NCBI GenBank assembly: GCA_003210135.1 | Contig: QCNK01000002.1 | Coordinates: 41,211-105,210 of the forward strand | Source of the DNA: Prochlorococcus sp. AG-424-P23 | GTDB lineage: Bacteria > Cyanobacteriota > Cyanobacteriia > PCC-6307 > Cyanobiaceae | DNA: 64,000 nt | Direction of reading: 5' to 3' | Shown here: positions 51,397 to 60,415 of the stretch, one piece after another | How positions within the stretch are numbered: the first letter of the stretch is position 1 | Layout: each line of letters begins with the position of its first letter | Notes under the pieces: model-generated | Database searches by the model: none | What the model was told of the DNA's origin: nothing | The model's input: the letters and a program-made list of their open reading frames with translations, nothing else | Position numbers and translations under genes: made by a program

Positions 51397-51462
51397 TTTT
51401 ATTTCTTTTTGATTTAGATCTTTAGAATCATTTCCTTAATACTTTAAAACATATCTTGAAAT

Positions 51463-51837
51463 TTGATCGGTAAATACTGGGCGGTTAAGTTAGGTAAACC
51501 GAAATTCGGTGTATTTGCCGTATCAATATCTTCGGTATTTATCCTTTCATATTTCAAAGAATTATCAGATATTGAGTTTGTACTAATTCAAAGGTCACTT
51601 ATGTATTCAATGTTTGATCTTCTTTTTGAAACACCTTCATATCGCCCAGTATATGTTATTTCCGATAGTGAAATGAAGGAGTTAAAGAAAAAGCAACATC
51701 AAGAAGAGCTTGATGAAATTACAAAACAAAAAGTAAGACTTGAAGATGCTTTTAAAGCTCAACTAAAACATCTTGAAGAGAGAGAAAAAGAAGTAAAAAA
51801 AGAACTCAAAGTACTCTCAGCTTCAAAAGATAAATAA
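51463..51837 (+). CDS. hypothetical protein with C-terminal coiled coil
   Basis: 124 aa ORF; charged helical C-terminus. Confidence 0.6.
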   Translation: MIGKYWAVKLGKPKFGVFAVSISSVFILSYFKELSDIEFVLIQRSLMYSMFDLLFETPSYRPVYVISDSEMKELKKKQHQEELDEITKQKVRLEDAFKAQLKHLEEREKEVKKELKVLSASKDK

Positions 51838-51864
51838 TCTATTTTTAGAGAAATTATTTTTTCC

Positions 51865-51890
51865 AAAGACGGTTTTTAACCGTCTTTTTT
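51865..51890 (+). terminator. intrinsic terminator
   Basis: AAAGACGG-TTTTTAA-CCGTCTTTTTT. Confidence 0.9.
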
Positions 51891-51956
51891 AATTCTTTTA
51901 ATCTTAAGGAATCCATTAAATCCACAGATTTTAAAAATATTTTCCATAATTAAAAA

Positions 51957-52061
51957 ATGAATAACAATAAAGAAAAAATTAGAATGTTCTTACCCTTTAG
52001 CTGGGTAATTTGTGCAGCAATATCTTTTGCTTATATAAATTCACATTTAATAAATACCTAA
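51957..52061 (+). CDS. single-TM micro-ORF (34 aa)
   Basis: MNNNKEKIRMFLPFSWVICAAISFAYINSHLINT. Confidence 0.4.
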   Translation: MNNNKEKIRMFLPFSWVICAAISFAYINSHLINT

Positions 52062-52066
52062 TATAG

Positions 52067-52411
52067 ATGTCTTATCCCTCAAGAGACGAAATACTTGCAT
52101 CTTCAAAAGGGTGGGTAGCATCTTTTTTAAATTTTTTTCCTGGCTTAGGATCGGGTTACTTATATCAAAGAAGATGGAAACCCTATTTTTTTACCATCAC
52201 TGCTAGTACTGCATGGTTCGCTTTAGGTTTTTTTTTACAAGGAGATTCAGAACCCTCTCAAAGTAAACAAATAATTGGAATTTCTGGTCTTTTTTTTATA
52301 TCAATAGTTACAGTTATTGAAGCCAACTTGGCTTTCAAAAAAGCAAGTGATAAAACAAAATCTGAAAAAAAGAAAATAATTTCGTCTGAAAAAAAAGGAT
52401 GGTTTAAATAA
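52067..52411 (+). CDS. conserved small membrane protein
   Basis: SFLNFFPGLGSGYLYQRRWKPYFFT; two TM segments. Confidence 0.7.
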   Translation: MSYPSRDEILASSKGWVASFLNFFPGLGSGYLYQRRWKPYFFTITASTAWFALGFFLQGDSEPSQSKQIIGISGLFFISIVTVIEANLAFKKASDKTKSEKKKIISSEKKGWFK

Positions 52412-52427
52412 TTAAAAAAAAATTTTT

Positions 52428-52700
52428 TTAGTTATAAAAAAATAAAATTTCCTTTTCTTTAAGACCTTCCCATCCAGAGTCTATTAATAATTGATTCAAT
52501 GTTTCTTTATCAAAATGCTTAGAACCCGTTTTGACGCATCTATTTCTCATTGATTTTTTAACACCACTCCTTTGTCTTTTATTCTCCTCATCCATAATTC
52601 TATTGTATAGATCTAGCATTTTTTGAGGGATTGGAGTACCGTCAAGATCTACTCCATTTTCAATAGCAAGATCAACAGCCTGCATTCCCATTTTCTTCAT
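52428..52700 (-). CDS. small hypothetical (90 aa)
   Basis: Intact ORF. Confidence 0.5.
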   Translation of the reverse strand: MKKMGMQAVDLAIENGVDLDGTPIPQKMLDLYNRIMDEENKRQRSGVKKSMRNRCVKTGSKHFDKETLNQLLIDSGWEGLKEKEILFFYN

Positions 52701-52768
52701 ATATTTAAAAAAAAGCTGAAACCATAATAAAACAAAAGTTATTAATCTAAAATTCTTTGAATAATAAT

Positions 52769-53218
52769 TTATTGATTTTGAATTTCCTTAAGTACTCTAA
52801 TTGCCTCTTTAATGTGTTCAGGACCATTCAATAAATCTCTAAAAATATGCTTAACAGTCCCTTTGCGATCGATAACGTAAGTTACCCTACCATCCATAAA
52901 ACCTAATACTTTAGGAACTTTAAAAGTTTTCCTTAGAGAATCATTCGTATCACAAAGTAATGGATATTGTAATTTATTTTTATTGGCAAATGCTAAATGA
53001 CTTGAGGTACTTCCATTACTTACTCCCCAAACTTGTGCACCTAATACTTTAAATAAGTCATACTTATCTCTAAATCCGCAAACTTCTATAGTGCAACCCG
53101 GAGTATCATCTTTTGGATAAAAGAACAAAACAAGAGGATTTTTTAATCCCTTATTTGATCTTTTAACTCCATTTTGATCCAGTAAGGAAAATTCCGGAAT
53201 TTTATCTCCAATCTTCAC
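52769..53218 (-). CDS. bcp: peroxiredoxin (BCP/PrxQ)
   Basis: LFFYPKDDTPGCTIEVCGFRDKYD. Confidence 0.96.
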   Translation of the reverse strand: MKIGDKIPEFSLLDQNGVKRSNKGLKNPLVLFFYPKDDTPGCTIEVCGFRDKYDLFKVLGAQVWGVSNGSTSSHLAFANKNKLQYPLLCDTNDSLRKTFKVPKVLGFMDGRVTYVIDRKGTVKHIFRDLLNGPEHIKEAIRVLKEIQNQ

Positions 53219-53367
53219 AATGATTCTTATAAAGTTCCATATTAGAGGTTAATATGTTTTTTTTGTGGCCTTAAAGTAAATAACTGGTATTAAAGTCAAT
53301 TTTTTTGTTTTAAAAGATACTAAAAAATTATTGAAATAAACTAAGGTGAATTTATTAATTCAATAAT

Positions 53368-53502
53368 ATGGAATTAATAGTTTATATTTTGTTATTTCTT
53401 CTTCTTTTTTTAGGAGTTATTTTTAATTTAAAAATAACTAATTTCAAAAAAGTTAAAGAAATACGAAACAAAGCTAAAGGTTATTCAAAAAAGAATAATT
53501 AA
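53368..53502 (+). CDS. single-TM micro-ORF (44 aa)
   Basis: MELIVYILLFLLLFLGVIFNLKITNFKKVKEIRNKAKGYSKKNN. Confidence 0.4.
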   Translation: MELIVYILLFLLLFLGVIFNLKITNFKKVKEIRNKAKGYSKKNN

Positions 53503-53518
53503 ATATGTATTACTTAGA

Positions 53519-53758
53519 TTAAAATTCAATTTTTTCATTTGGAGTAAATACTGAGCAATATTTTTTTACTATGTCCTTTGGCTCACTTGCGGAAGAATTC
53601 GTTAATTTTAATTTTAGTTTTTCTATAGCCTCATTAGCATTAATCTCACCTAGTCGATATCTTGCACAAGTATCCAATACTTTAAACATTTTTGTGGTAA
53701 CGGCTTCAGCTGGATAAATTAGAAAAAAAAGGTAAAAAACAACAAATAAGTACTTCAT
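53519..53758 (-). CDS. small secreted protein
   Basis: N-terminal signal peptide MKYLFVVFYLFFLIYPAEA; two Cys. Confidence 0.6.
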   Translation of the reverse strand: MKYLFVVFYLFFLIYPAEAVTTKMFKVLDTCARYRLGEINANEAIEKLKLKLTNSSASEPKDIVKKYCSVFTPNEKIEF

Positions 53759-53934
53759 TTTTTTGATAATAGATATTAAGCGAATAGTTTCAATAATTTA
53801 GAAAAAAATTAATTTACAAAAAGATTAAAAGTTAATAGAATAGTTTGATTTGAGGAAAATCTAGGATTTCTATAAGTTAATAATAAAAGAAATTAAGATA
53901 AAATAAGTGATAGGAATAAATAATCTCGGTGAAA

Positions 53935-54072
53935 ATGAGAAAATTAATAGGTAAACATAAAACTCTTATAAATTGGTACCAAAAAAAATTCAAATTGAGT
54001 GATTATCAATTACTTTGGTTAGTTTTCTTTAAAGGAGTATTAATAACAATAATATTTTTCAAAATTTTTTAA
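53935..54072 (+). CDS. micro-ORF with C-terminal TM (45 aa)
   Basis: MRKLIGKHKTLINWYQKKFKLSDYQLLWLVFFKGVLITIIFFKIF. Confidence 0.35.
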   Translation: MRKLIGKHKTLINWYQKKFKLSDYQLLWLVFFKGVLITIIFFKIF

Positions 54073-54162
54073 TATTAAAAAAGCTTTTCTAAGAATGAAA
54101 TTTTCACATGATTTGACTATATTTAATAGTAGATTTCCTAATTAGTTAAATAGTTATCAGTT

Positions 54163-54429
54163 ATGAATATTTTTGGTGTAGGTTTGCCTGAAGTTACTGT
54201 AATACTTATCTTAGCTCTTTTAATTTTTGGTCCCAAAAAGCTTCCAGAATTAGGAAAACAGCTTGGTAAAACTTTGAAAAGTCTTAAAAAAGCGTCGAAT
54301 GAATTTCAAAATGAAATCGATCAAGTTATGAACGAAGAAGATAAAGATGAATCTCCTAAATCTATAGAAAGCAATCAAACCAATGAAATTAATCAAGAAA
54401 AAATAGATTCAGAAAACAGCAAAAAATAA
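54163..54429 (+). CDS. tatA: Sec-independent translocase TatA
   Basis: MNIFGVGLPEVTVILILALLIFGPKKLPELGKQLGKTLKSLKKAS. Confidence 0.96.
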   Translation: MNIFGVGLPEVTVILILALLIFGPKKLPELGKQLGKTLKSLKKASNEFQNEIDQVMNEEDKDESPKSIESNQTNEINQEKIDSENSKK

Positions 54430-54433
54430 TATC

Positions 54434-54826
54434 TTGGATAGGCCCATAACCCCCATAGACGAATTTGAAAGAGCATTAGATAAAGCATGTCTCACTAAAG
54501 AAGAATATGAATTAATAGACTACATCCGCTATACAAGTGTTTTTACGCAGACTAGTCTTATTAAAGATTTAAAAAGGCCATCAAAGCCTCCTCTTTTGTC
54601 AGTTCTATGTCAAATTTGCAGAAAAATTGGTTCGGAGATGCCAGATCATTTCAAAAAAGTAATTGAGTGGTCAATTGAAATAAGTGATCACGATACAAAA
54701 TGGGATGCTCATTTAATTTGCGCAGAAGCATTGAATATAGACAAAATCCCATTAAGTCCTATTCATGGAACAACTCTATTTGATGTTCTTGTTGTACACA
54801 AAGAATTATTTCTTGGCTTTGATTGA
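54434..54826 (+). CDS. conserved hypothetical (130 aa), in apparent operon with tatA
   Basis: 4-nt spacing from tatA; PLLSVLCQICRKIGSEMPDHFKKVIEWS. Confidence 0.65.
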   Translation: MDRPITPIDEFERALDKACLTKEEYELIDYIRYTSVFTQTSLIKDLKRPSKPPLLSVLCQICRKIGSEMPDHFKKVIEWSIEISDHDTKWDAHLICAEALNIDKIPLSPIHGTTLFDVLVVHKELFLGFD

Positions 54827-54832
54827 ATTAAA

Positions 54833-55150
54833 TTAATCATCTAAAGGCACAGAATCAGTATCTATAACTTCCGAATCATCATACTTATTTATTTTATTTT
54901 CAATCCAGTTATTTATATAACTAACTAAAGGCAATGAACCTCTAAAAATAAAAATAGAGGTAGGCAAAGCGCTTAGTAAACCGACTAAAGGACTTTTAAA
55001 AAGTAATCTTCCGGCTTTAATATTAAATAAAATAATAAGAGCTGAGGGAACTATAACTTTAACTACTGTTTTGAGCGCCTCAAGCCAACCAACGCGATAT
55101 ATCCACCAAATTAAAATTATGCCAACTATGTAGAGGAATAAGTAAGTCAT
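54833..55150 (-). CDS. conserved small membrane protein
   Basis: Hydrophobic N-terminal half, acidic tail. Confidence 0.6.
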   Translation of the reverse strand: MTYLFLYIVGIILIWWIYRVGWLEALKTVVKVIVPSALIILFNIKAGRLLFKSPLVGLLSALPTSIFIFRGSLPLVSYINNWIENKINKYDDSEVIDTDSVPLDD

Positions 55151-55241
55151 AAAAATAGTATAATAATTATCTATTTATCTTGTTCTTACTAAGAAAAAGA
55201 TTTTATAAATTTCTTTTACATCAATCAACCAAATTCTAGTA

Positions 55242-55457
55242 ATGAGTTTTTCTGAAATAAGAAAATTTTTAATCAAGATGCAATCTGATGAATACTTAAA
55301 AAAGCAGGTTACTTCATCCTCTACAGCGGATGATGTAGCCCTGATTGGTCAACGCTTAGGTTATGACTTTTCAGGAGATGATCTCTTAAGATTTAATGGA
55401 CAAAAAGTTGATAAAGTTACCGTAAGAAAAGTAGATCATCCAGGAGAATATCACTAA
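55242..55457 (+). CDS. Nif11-domain protein
   Basis: MSFSEIRKFLIKMQSDEYLKKQVTSSSTADDVALIGQRLGYDFSGDDLL. Confidence 0.82.
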   Translation: MSFSEIRKFLIKMQSDEYLKKQVTSSSTADDVALIGQRLGYDFSGDDLLRFNGQKVDKVTVRKVDHPGEYH

Positions 55458-55458
55458 A

Positions 55459-55968
55459 TTAAGACTTAACCCATATTGCAAGCCCTCCGCCCCTTCCTCG
55501 GGCACATAACCAATTATCTTTAGTGCTAATTCCTACAAGAGAGAAAAAAGGCATTTTTCTTTCTTCTGGTTTTTTTAATTCCTTATTAAAAACTGGAAAA
55601 TTACTAATACTAATTTTCAATTTTTCAAAATAAAAAGCCAATAAAGGTCTAAGCCCTTTTAATTCTGCACTGCCTATAAAAGTAATATTTAATAACCCGA
55701 AATTAATTGAATTTTTTATTTCATAATTTATTTGATCCTCTTTATTTTTACTTTTTAATTCGAGCCTTGCCGACAATACTTGGAGGATAGAACTGGGTAT
55801 ATTTTTGATTTCATCTGACTCCTTTCCCCATACATACTTAAACTTCCATATTCCTAACAATTCCTCATATAAAATTCCGCTACCGTTTTTTTGAGAATTT
55901 TTTTCTAAAAGTTTTATCTCATTGATATCAGGGAATTGTTTCATAATAGATTTTAATCTAAGAATCAA
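55459..55968 (-). CDS. PAP/fibrillin-like conserved cyanobacterial protein
   Basis: ILYEELLGIWKFKYVWGKES...LLNITFIGSAELKGLRPLLAFYFEKLKISI. Confidence 0.55.
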   Translation of the reverse strand: MILRLKSIMKQFPDINEIKLLEKNSQKNGSGILYEELLGIWKFKYVWGKESDEIKNIPSSILQVLSARLELKSKNKEDQINYEIKNSINFGLLNITFIGSAELKGLRPLLAFYFEKLKISISNFPVFNKELKKPEERKMPFFSLVGISTKDNWLCARGRGGGLAIWVKS

Positions 55969-56116
55969 ATACTAAGATAACTCTATAAAAAATGTTCTTA
56001 GTTAAAAAGATCTCCAAAAAGATTTCTTTATTTCAAAATATTTCCAAAAAAAAATTTTTATGGCACACATAAGGAACAAGATCTCGTTATTATGTTTACA
56101 TAAAGTAACTAAAAAA

Positions 56117-56227
56117 ATGGATTTTATTTCTAAAAGCCAAGGATACATTCCTCTAAAAGCAGTCCCTTACATATTTTTCCTAGCTGTTGTACTAAGTATT
56201 ACAACTTCAACTAATACATTTGTCTAA
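56117..56227 (+). CDS. single-TM micro-ORF (36 aa)
   Basis: MDFISKSQGYIPLKAVPYIFFLAVVLSITTSTNTFV. Confidence 0.4.
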   Translation: MDFISKSQGYIPLKAVPYIFFLAVVLSITTSTNTFV

Positions 56228-56266
56228 AACTTTTTAGTTTTACGAGAAGAGTTAAGTAAATATTTA

Positions 56267-57796
56267 ATGAAAAAGTACGATGTTGTAATAGTAGGTAGTG
56301 GAATAGGTGGATTATGTTGTGGTTCTCTTTTGGCCTTATCAGGCAAAAAAGTTCTTATATGTGAAGCACATACCCAGCCTGGAGGTGTAGCTCACAGTTT
56401 CAATAAAAAAGGTTATATTTTTGAATCAGGTCCTTCATTGTGGAGTGGAATAGGTAAATGGCCCACAACTAATCCACTAGGGCAAATTCTTAAATTACTT
56501 GATGAAGAAGTTGAACTATTTCAATACAAAGGTTGGCAAGTAATTGTCCCAGAAGGCAATTTTAATCTTGATGTTGGGGAAGAACCTTTTAAAAAAACAA
56601 TTAAAACTTTAAGAGGTGAGAAATCTGTTAAAGAATGGGAATCATTTATTTCCGGAATTAAACCTCTTAGCCGAATAATAAATGAAATACCTTTACTCTC
56701 ATTTTCTCCCGAATCAATAAATTTCTTAGATCTAATAAATTTAACCTCAAAATTTTTACCTAATATCAATCAAATACCAAAAATTAATAAGGGCTTTGGG
56801 AATTTAGTTAATAAACATCTAGAGGATCCTTTTCTCAGAAATTGGGTTGATTTATTGAGCTTTTTGATAAGTGGTATGTCAATGCATGATACTAATACAG
56901 CTGCGATGGCTACTTTATTTAATGAGTGGTTTGAACCAAATTCATACCTTGAATACCCTAAAGGAGGTAGTGAATCAATCGTAAACGCCTTAATTAATGG
57001 ATTTAAAAAAAATGGAGGAGAATTAATTCTCTCTTCGAGAGTAAAGACAATTAACTTTAATAAAAATTTAGCAACAGGTATAACTCTTGATAATGGTTCT
57101 AGTTATAGTTGTGAGTCTGTTGTCACGAACACTGATGTTTGGAATCTAAAAAAGTTAATTCCAAATAAAATTTCAAAAAAATGGAATACAAAAGTTTTGA
57201 ACCCTAATAAATGTGATTCTTTCCTACATATACATTTAGGTTTTAATGCTGATGGTCTTCAAGATTTGCCAATACATGCGATACATGTTGATGAGTGGAA
57301 AAAAGGTATAACTGCAGAAAGAAATATAGCTGTATTCTCAATCCCATCTGTTTTAGATAAAAATATGGCCCCTAAAGGGAAACATGTTCTTCATGGATAT
57401 ACTCCCGCAAATGAACCTTGGGAAATTTGGGAAAACTTAAATCCAAAGGAATTAGAATATAGAAATTTGAAAGAAGAAAGATGTTCAATATTCCTTAATG
57501 CAATTCGAAAATTCATCCCTGACATAGATGAAAGGATTGATATAAAGATGCTAGGAACCCCAATCACTCATAAAAAATTCACCAATACTTATTGCGGTAG
57601 TTACGGCCCTGCATTATCTGCAGCAAAAGGTCTTTTCCCAGGCTGCAAAACTCCAGTGAAAAATTTATTTACTTGCGGTGCCAGTACATTTCCAGGTATT
57701 GGAATTCCTGCTGTTTCAGCAAGTGGTGCTTACGCAGCCGAAAAAATTATTGGTAAAAAAGAATTTAAAACACTTCTTAAGAAAATAAATTTATGA
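56267..57796 (+). CDS. CrtI/CRTISO-like FAD-dependent carotenoid isomerase or desaturase
   Basis: DVVIVGSGIGGLCCGSLLALSGKKVLICEAHTQPGGVAHSF; GGSESIVNALINGFKKNGGEL; LFTCGASTFPGIGIPAVSASGAYAAE. Confidence 0.92.
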   Translation: MKKYDVVIVGSGIGGLCCGSLLALSGKKVLICEAHTQPGGVAHSFNKKGYIFESGPSLWSGIGKWPTTNPLGQILKLLDEEVELFQYKGWQVIVPEGNFNLDVGEEPFKKTIKTLRGEKSVKEWESFISGIKPLSRIINEIPLLSFSPESINFLDLINLTSKFLPNINQIPKINKGFGNLVNKHLEDPFLRNWVDLLSFLISGMSMHDTNTAAMATLFNEWFEPNSYLEYPKGGSESIVNALINGFKKNGGELILSSRVKTINFNKNLATGITLDNGSSYSCESVVTNTDVWNLKKLIPNKISKKWNTKVLNPNKCDSFLHIHLGFNADGLQDLPIHAIHVDEWKKGITAERNIAVFSIPSVLDKNMAPKGKHVLHGYTPANEPWEIWENLNPKELEYRNLKEERCSIFLNAIRKFIPDIDERIDIKMLGTPITHKKFTNTYCGSYGPALSAAKGLFPGCKTPVKNLFTCGASTFPGIGIPAVSASGAYAAEKIIGKKEFKTLLKKINL

Positions 57797-57913
57797 ATCA
57801 AGTTCTTTTTTATAACTCTACAAATACTTAGTTAAGAAATAAGAATAAAAAAAGCAAAAACGTTTAATAATGATAATCTTTATCTGAACATAAACTTAAC
57901 TTATAGCTCTTAT

Positions 57914-58117
57914 ATGTTTTTCTTATCAATTCCTCAAGCCTGGCATTTAGTTGGCACTTGGTCAGAACAACTTCCAAGCGAGTCAAATCTTATAGGAATG
58001 GGCCAAACAGAACTAATGATGACATTACATTCTATATTCGTTCCTCTTTTAATTGTAATTTCATATTACCTATTCAATAGCATTAGTAAAAACGAATCAA
58101 AGAATATTAAAGGATGA
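57914..58117 (+). CDS. small membrane protein
   Basis: ORF with one TM. Confidence 0.45.
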   Translation: MFFLSIPQAWHLVGTWSEQLPSESNLIGMGQTELMMTLHSIFVPLLIVISYYLFNSISKNESKNIKG

Positions 58118-58128
58118 TCCTTTAAGGT

Positions 58129-58419
58129 TTATTTAGCTGAACTTCTTCTAACTACTTTTCTGCCTGTAGAAGTATCAACTCCGCTTGAATCTTTAGTTTG
58201 TGAATTAGTTTCAACATTATCAACATCACTCTTATCCATTTCTGCGCAAACACCAACTACCATGGCAGCTTGCATTTGATCTGGCAAATCTCCAATAGTT
58301 AATAAAGCCTTTAAAACTAATTGAAGTCGAGTTTGCCGATCAATTTCTGGTCTTAGTTTTTTTACAGTATTCCAAAGTTCTTGGGTAACTTCTTTTAAAA
58401 GTTCTCGATCTACAGCCAA
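58129..58419 (-). CDS. conserved picocyanobacterial protein (TIGR03894-like)
   Basis: DRELLKEVTQELWNTVKKLRPEIDRQTRLQLVLKALLTIGDLPDQMQAAMVVGVCAEM. Confidence 0.65.
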   Translation of the reverse strand: MAVDRELLKEVTQELWNTVKKLRPEIDRQTRLQLVLKALLTIGDLPDQMQAAMVVGVCAEMDKSDVDNVETNSQTKDSSGVDTSTGRKVVRRSSAK

Positions 58420-58509
58420 ATTAAAACCTTCTTATCTTTCTACTAATCTAACAAAAAATTGGATCTCGTAAAATAATATTCAATAAAAAGATTGTTAGTT
58501 GATATTTTT

Positions 58510-58716
58510 CTAAACGAATACAAGTTGCATCTGTTGATGCAATTCATTCTTCTCATGCAAAAGTTCATCTTTTTCAATCTTTTTTAGAGTAAAAGTTCCA
58601 TGAAATTTTTTTTGAATCTTTATTGGAGTATTTTCAAACTTTGCATTCTTACTTATTAAATAATTCCACTCTTTTGAATTAAAAGGGGCATAAGGAGAAG
58701 ATGAAATCACTTTCAT
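58510..58716 (-). CDS. small hypothetical (68 aa)
   Basis: Intact ORF; start 6 nt from the 38-bp palindrome. Confidence 0.5.
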   Translation of the reverse strand: MKVISSSPYAPFNSKEWNYLISKNAKFENTPIKIQKKFHGTFTLKKIEKDELLHEKNELHQQMQLVFV

Positions 58717-58722
58717 ATCTTA

Positions 58723-58760
58723 ATAGTAAATCTGTACTAATATTAGTACAGATTTACTAT
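58723..58760. repeat. perfect 38-bp palindrome (no spacer)
   Basis: ATAGTAAATCTGTACTAAT|ATTAGTACAGATTTACTAT, arms exact reverse complements. Confidence 0.95.
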
Positions 58761-59016
58761 AGTGCAATAACTCTGTCCGCTTATCTTGATATAAAAGTAT
58801 CCTTGATAATTGATTGATTTTTTTTATCTAATTTACAAGATTTATAAGTTCTATAAATGAATTAACGTATAATTCATTACCTATTAATGCCTTTTTTTAG
58901 TGACTTAAGACTTTTCTCACTTAAAAACCTTCTAAATAAGTAAATTTGTTGAAATTAACATTGACAAGATATATTTAGTATTCCTTCCTATAAAAGTAAT
59001 AATGAATTGATCAAAA

Positions 59017-59325
59017 ATGCTTCTTAGTAATGCAAAAAGACTTAAGATCCAAGGAATAATTAAAAGAATTGCTCAAGATAAATCAATTACATTAGAAGAG
59101 AGGATATATGTTGAGAAATTTGCTCAACATAATTCGTCAATTTCTCTTTGGCTGAAAAAAGCTAACAGCTTTAGAAGGAATGGTGCAAAAAATGATGGGG
59201 GTATTGATAACCTCTTACAATCATTTGGGATAGATGGACTAGATAAAGAAAATCATTTCAATCCAAATGAAGATGATATATCGGATTGGTTTGGCGGTGC
59301 TCCTGGTTGGCTAAGAAGAAGCTAG
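59017..59325 (+). CDS. conserved hypothetical (102 aa)
   Basis: Intact ORF; DISDWFGGAPGWLRRS terminus. Confidence 0.6.
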   Translation: MLLSNAKRLKIQGIIKRIAQDKSITLEERIYVEKFAQHNSSISLWLKKANSFRRNGAKNDGGIDNLLQSFGIDGLDKENHFNPNEDDISDWFGGAPGWLRRS

Positions 59326-59609
59326 ATTCATTAATTATTCAACTTATCCAGGCTATCTTACACAAATATATACTCATAAAAGATATAAATGCCCAAAAAA
59401 CCCATGGTATAAATTTAATCGGAACTAAATATTTTTTTGAAAAGGTTTTCATATAGATTTTTCTTTTAGATTATTTCTTCCCTACCGTATTTGAAAATAG
59501 GTTTAATTGCTCTATTTAGCTCTATTTAAAAATTAAACAATATTCGAAACCTCAAAGATATTAAATCACTTTAATTAGATGAAAGTTAATCAGCCTTAAT
59601 CATCACTAT

Positions 59610-59750
59610 CTAAGCAACTTTATCTTCAATGTTCCTTGTAAAATTTACTATTTTTGCCTCATCATGGTCTGAATCATTCCAATATTTTATAAGTCTTTCT
59701 AATTCATCAATCCTCTTTTTTGCATTTGCAATTTTTTCAGTAGTTGTCAT
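59610..59750 (-). CDS. micro-ORF (46 aa)
   Basis: MTTTEKIANAKKRIDELERLIKYWNDSDHDEAKIVNFTRNIEDKVA; not in supplied track. Confidence 0.45.
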   Translation of the reverse strand: MTTTEKIANAKKRIDELERLIKYWNDSDHDEAKIVNFTRNIEDKVA

Positions 59751-59896
59751 ATAAAATTTTTATCTATCCAATTAATGCATGAAAAAAAAATATTTCAATG
59801 GAAGTAATAATTTTTAGAGTATAAATATTAATTTTTGGTTAATTAGTTAAATACATTATGGTCCTGGAGCTGCTAAGTAATTATACTTAAAGAAAA

Positions 59897-60415
59897 ATGA
59901 AGGTTATGAAGAAATTAAATTCTTTGATTTTGAATAGTACTGTTAACTTTTTAGACTTCATATACTCTGGTAGATCTTTACAAAGATTTTGGGTTTTAGA
60001 AGTAATAGCTAGATCACCTTATTTTGCATTTCTTTCAGTTCTTCATTTTAAAGAATCCCTGGGAATTAAAAATGAAAAAACAATGATTTTAATGAAGGAA
60101 CATTTTTATCAAGCTATTAACGAAACTGAGCATCTTAAAGAAATGGAGAAAAGAGGAGGAGATAGGTTCTGGATTGATAGATTTTTTGCGAGACACCTTG
60201 TGCTTGTCTATTACTGGATCATGGTTTTTTATTATTTCTTCTCTCCAGCTAATGCTTATGATGTCAATATAAAAATCGAAGAACATGCATTTGAAACTTA
60301 TTCCAAATATTTAATAGATAATCCGAATGATCAAAAAATAAAAGAAATTGCTCAAGATGAATTAAATCATGTCCAAGAACTTAACCAAGCTTTGTCAATG
60401 CTTACTACAGTTTAG
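59897..60415 (+). CDS. plastoquinol terminal oxidase (PTOX/AOX family)
   Basis: LQRFWVLEVIARSPYFAFLSVLHFKESLG; NETEHLKEME; GGDRFWIDRFFARHLVLVYYW; IEEHAFETYSKYL; DELNHVQEL diiron ligands. Confidence 0.95.
   Translation: MKVMKKLNSLILNSTVNFLDFIYSGRSLQRFWVLEVIARSPYFAFLSVLHFKESLGIKNEKTMILMKEHFYQAINETEHLKEMEKRGGDRFWIDRFFARHLVLVYYWIMVFYYFFSPANAYDVNIKIEEHAFETYSKYLIDNPNDQKIKEIAQDELNHVQELNQALSMLTTV

Noticed and set aside
55242-55457. Prochlorosin (lanthipeptide) precursor
   Set aside because: Nif11 domain present but no double-Gly site, no Cys-containing core, no LanM nearby.
59508-59528. GCTCTATTTAGCTCTATTTA tandem repeat
   Set aside because: Only two 10-bp units in AT-rich sequence; not informative.
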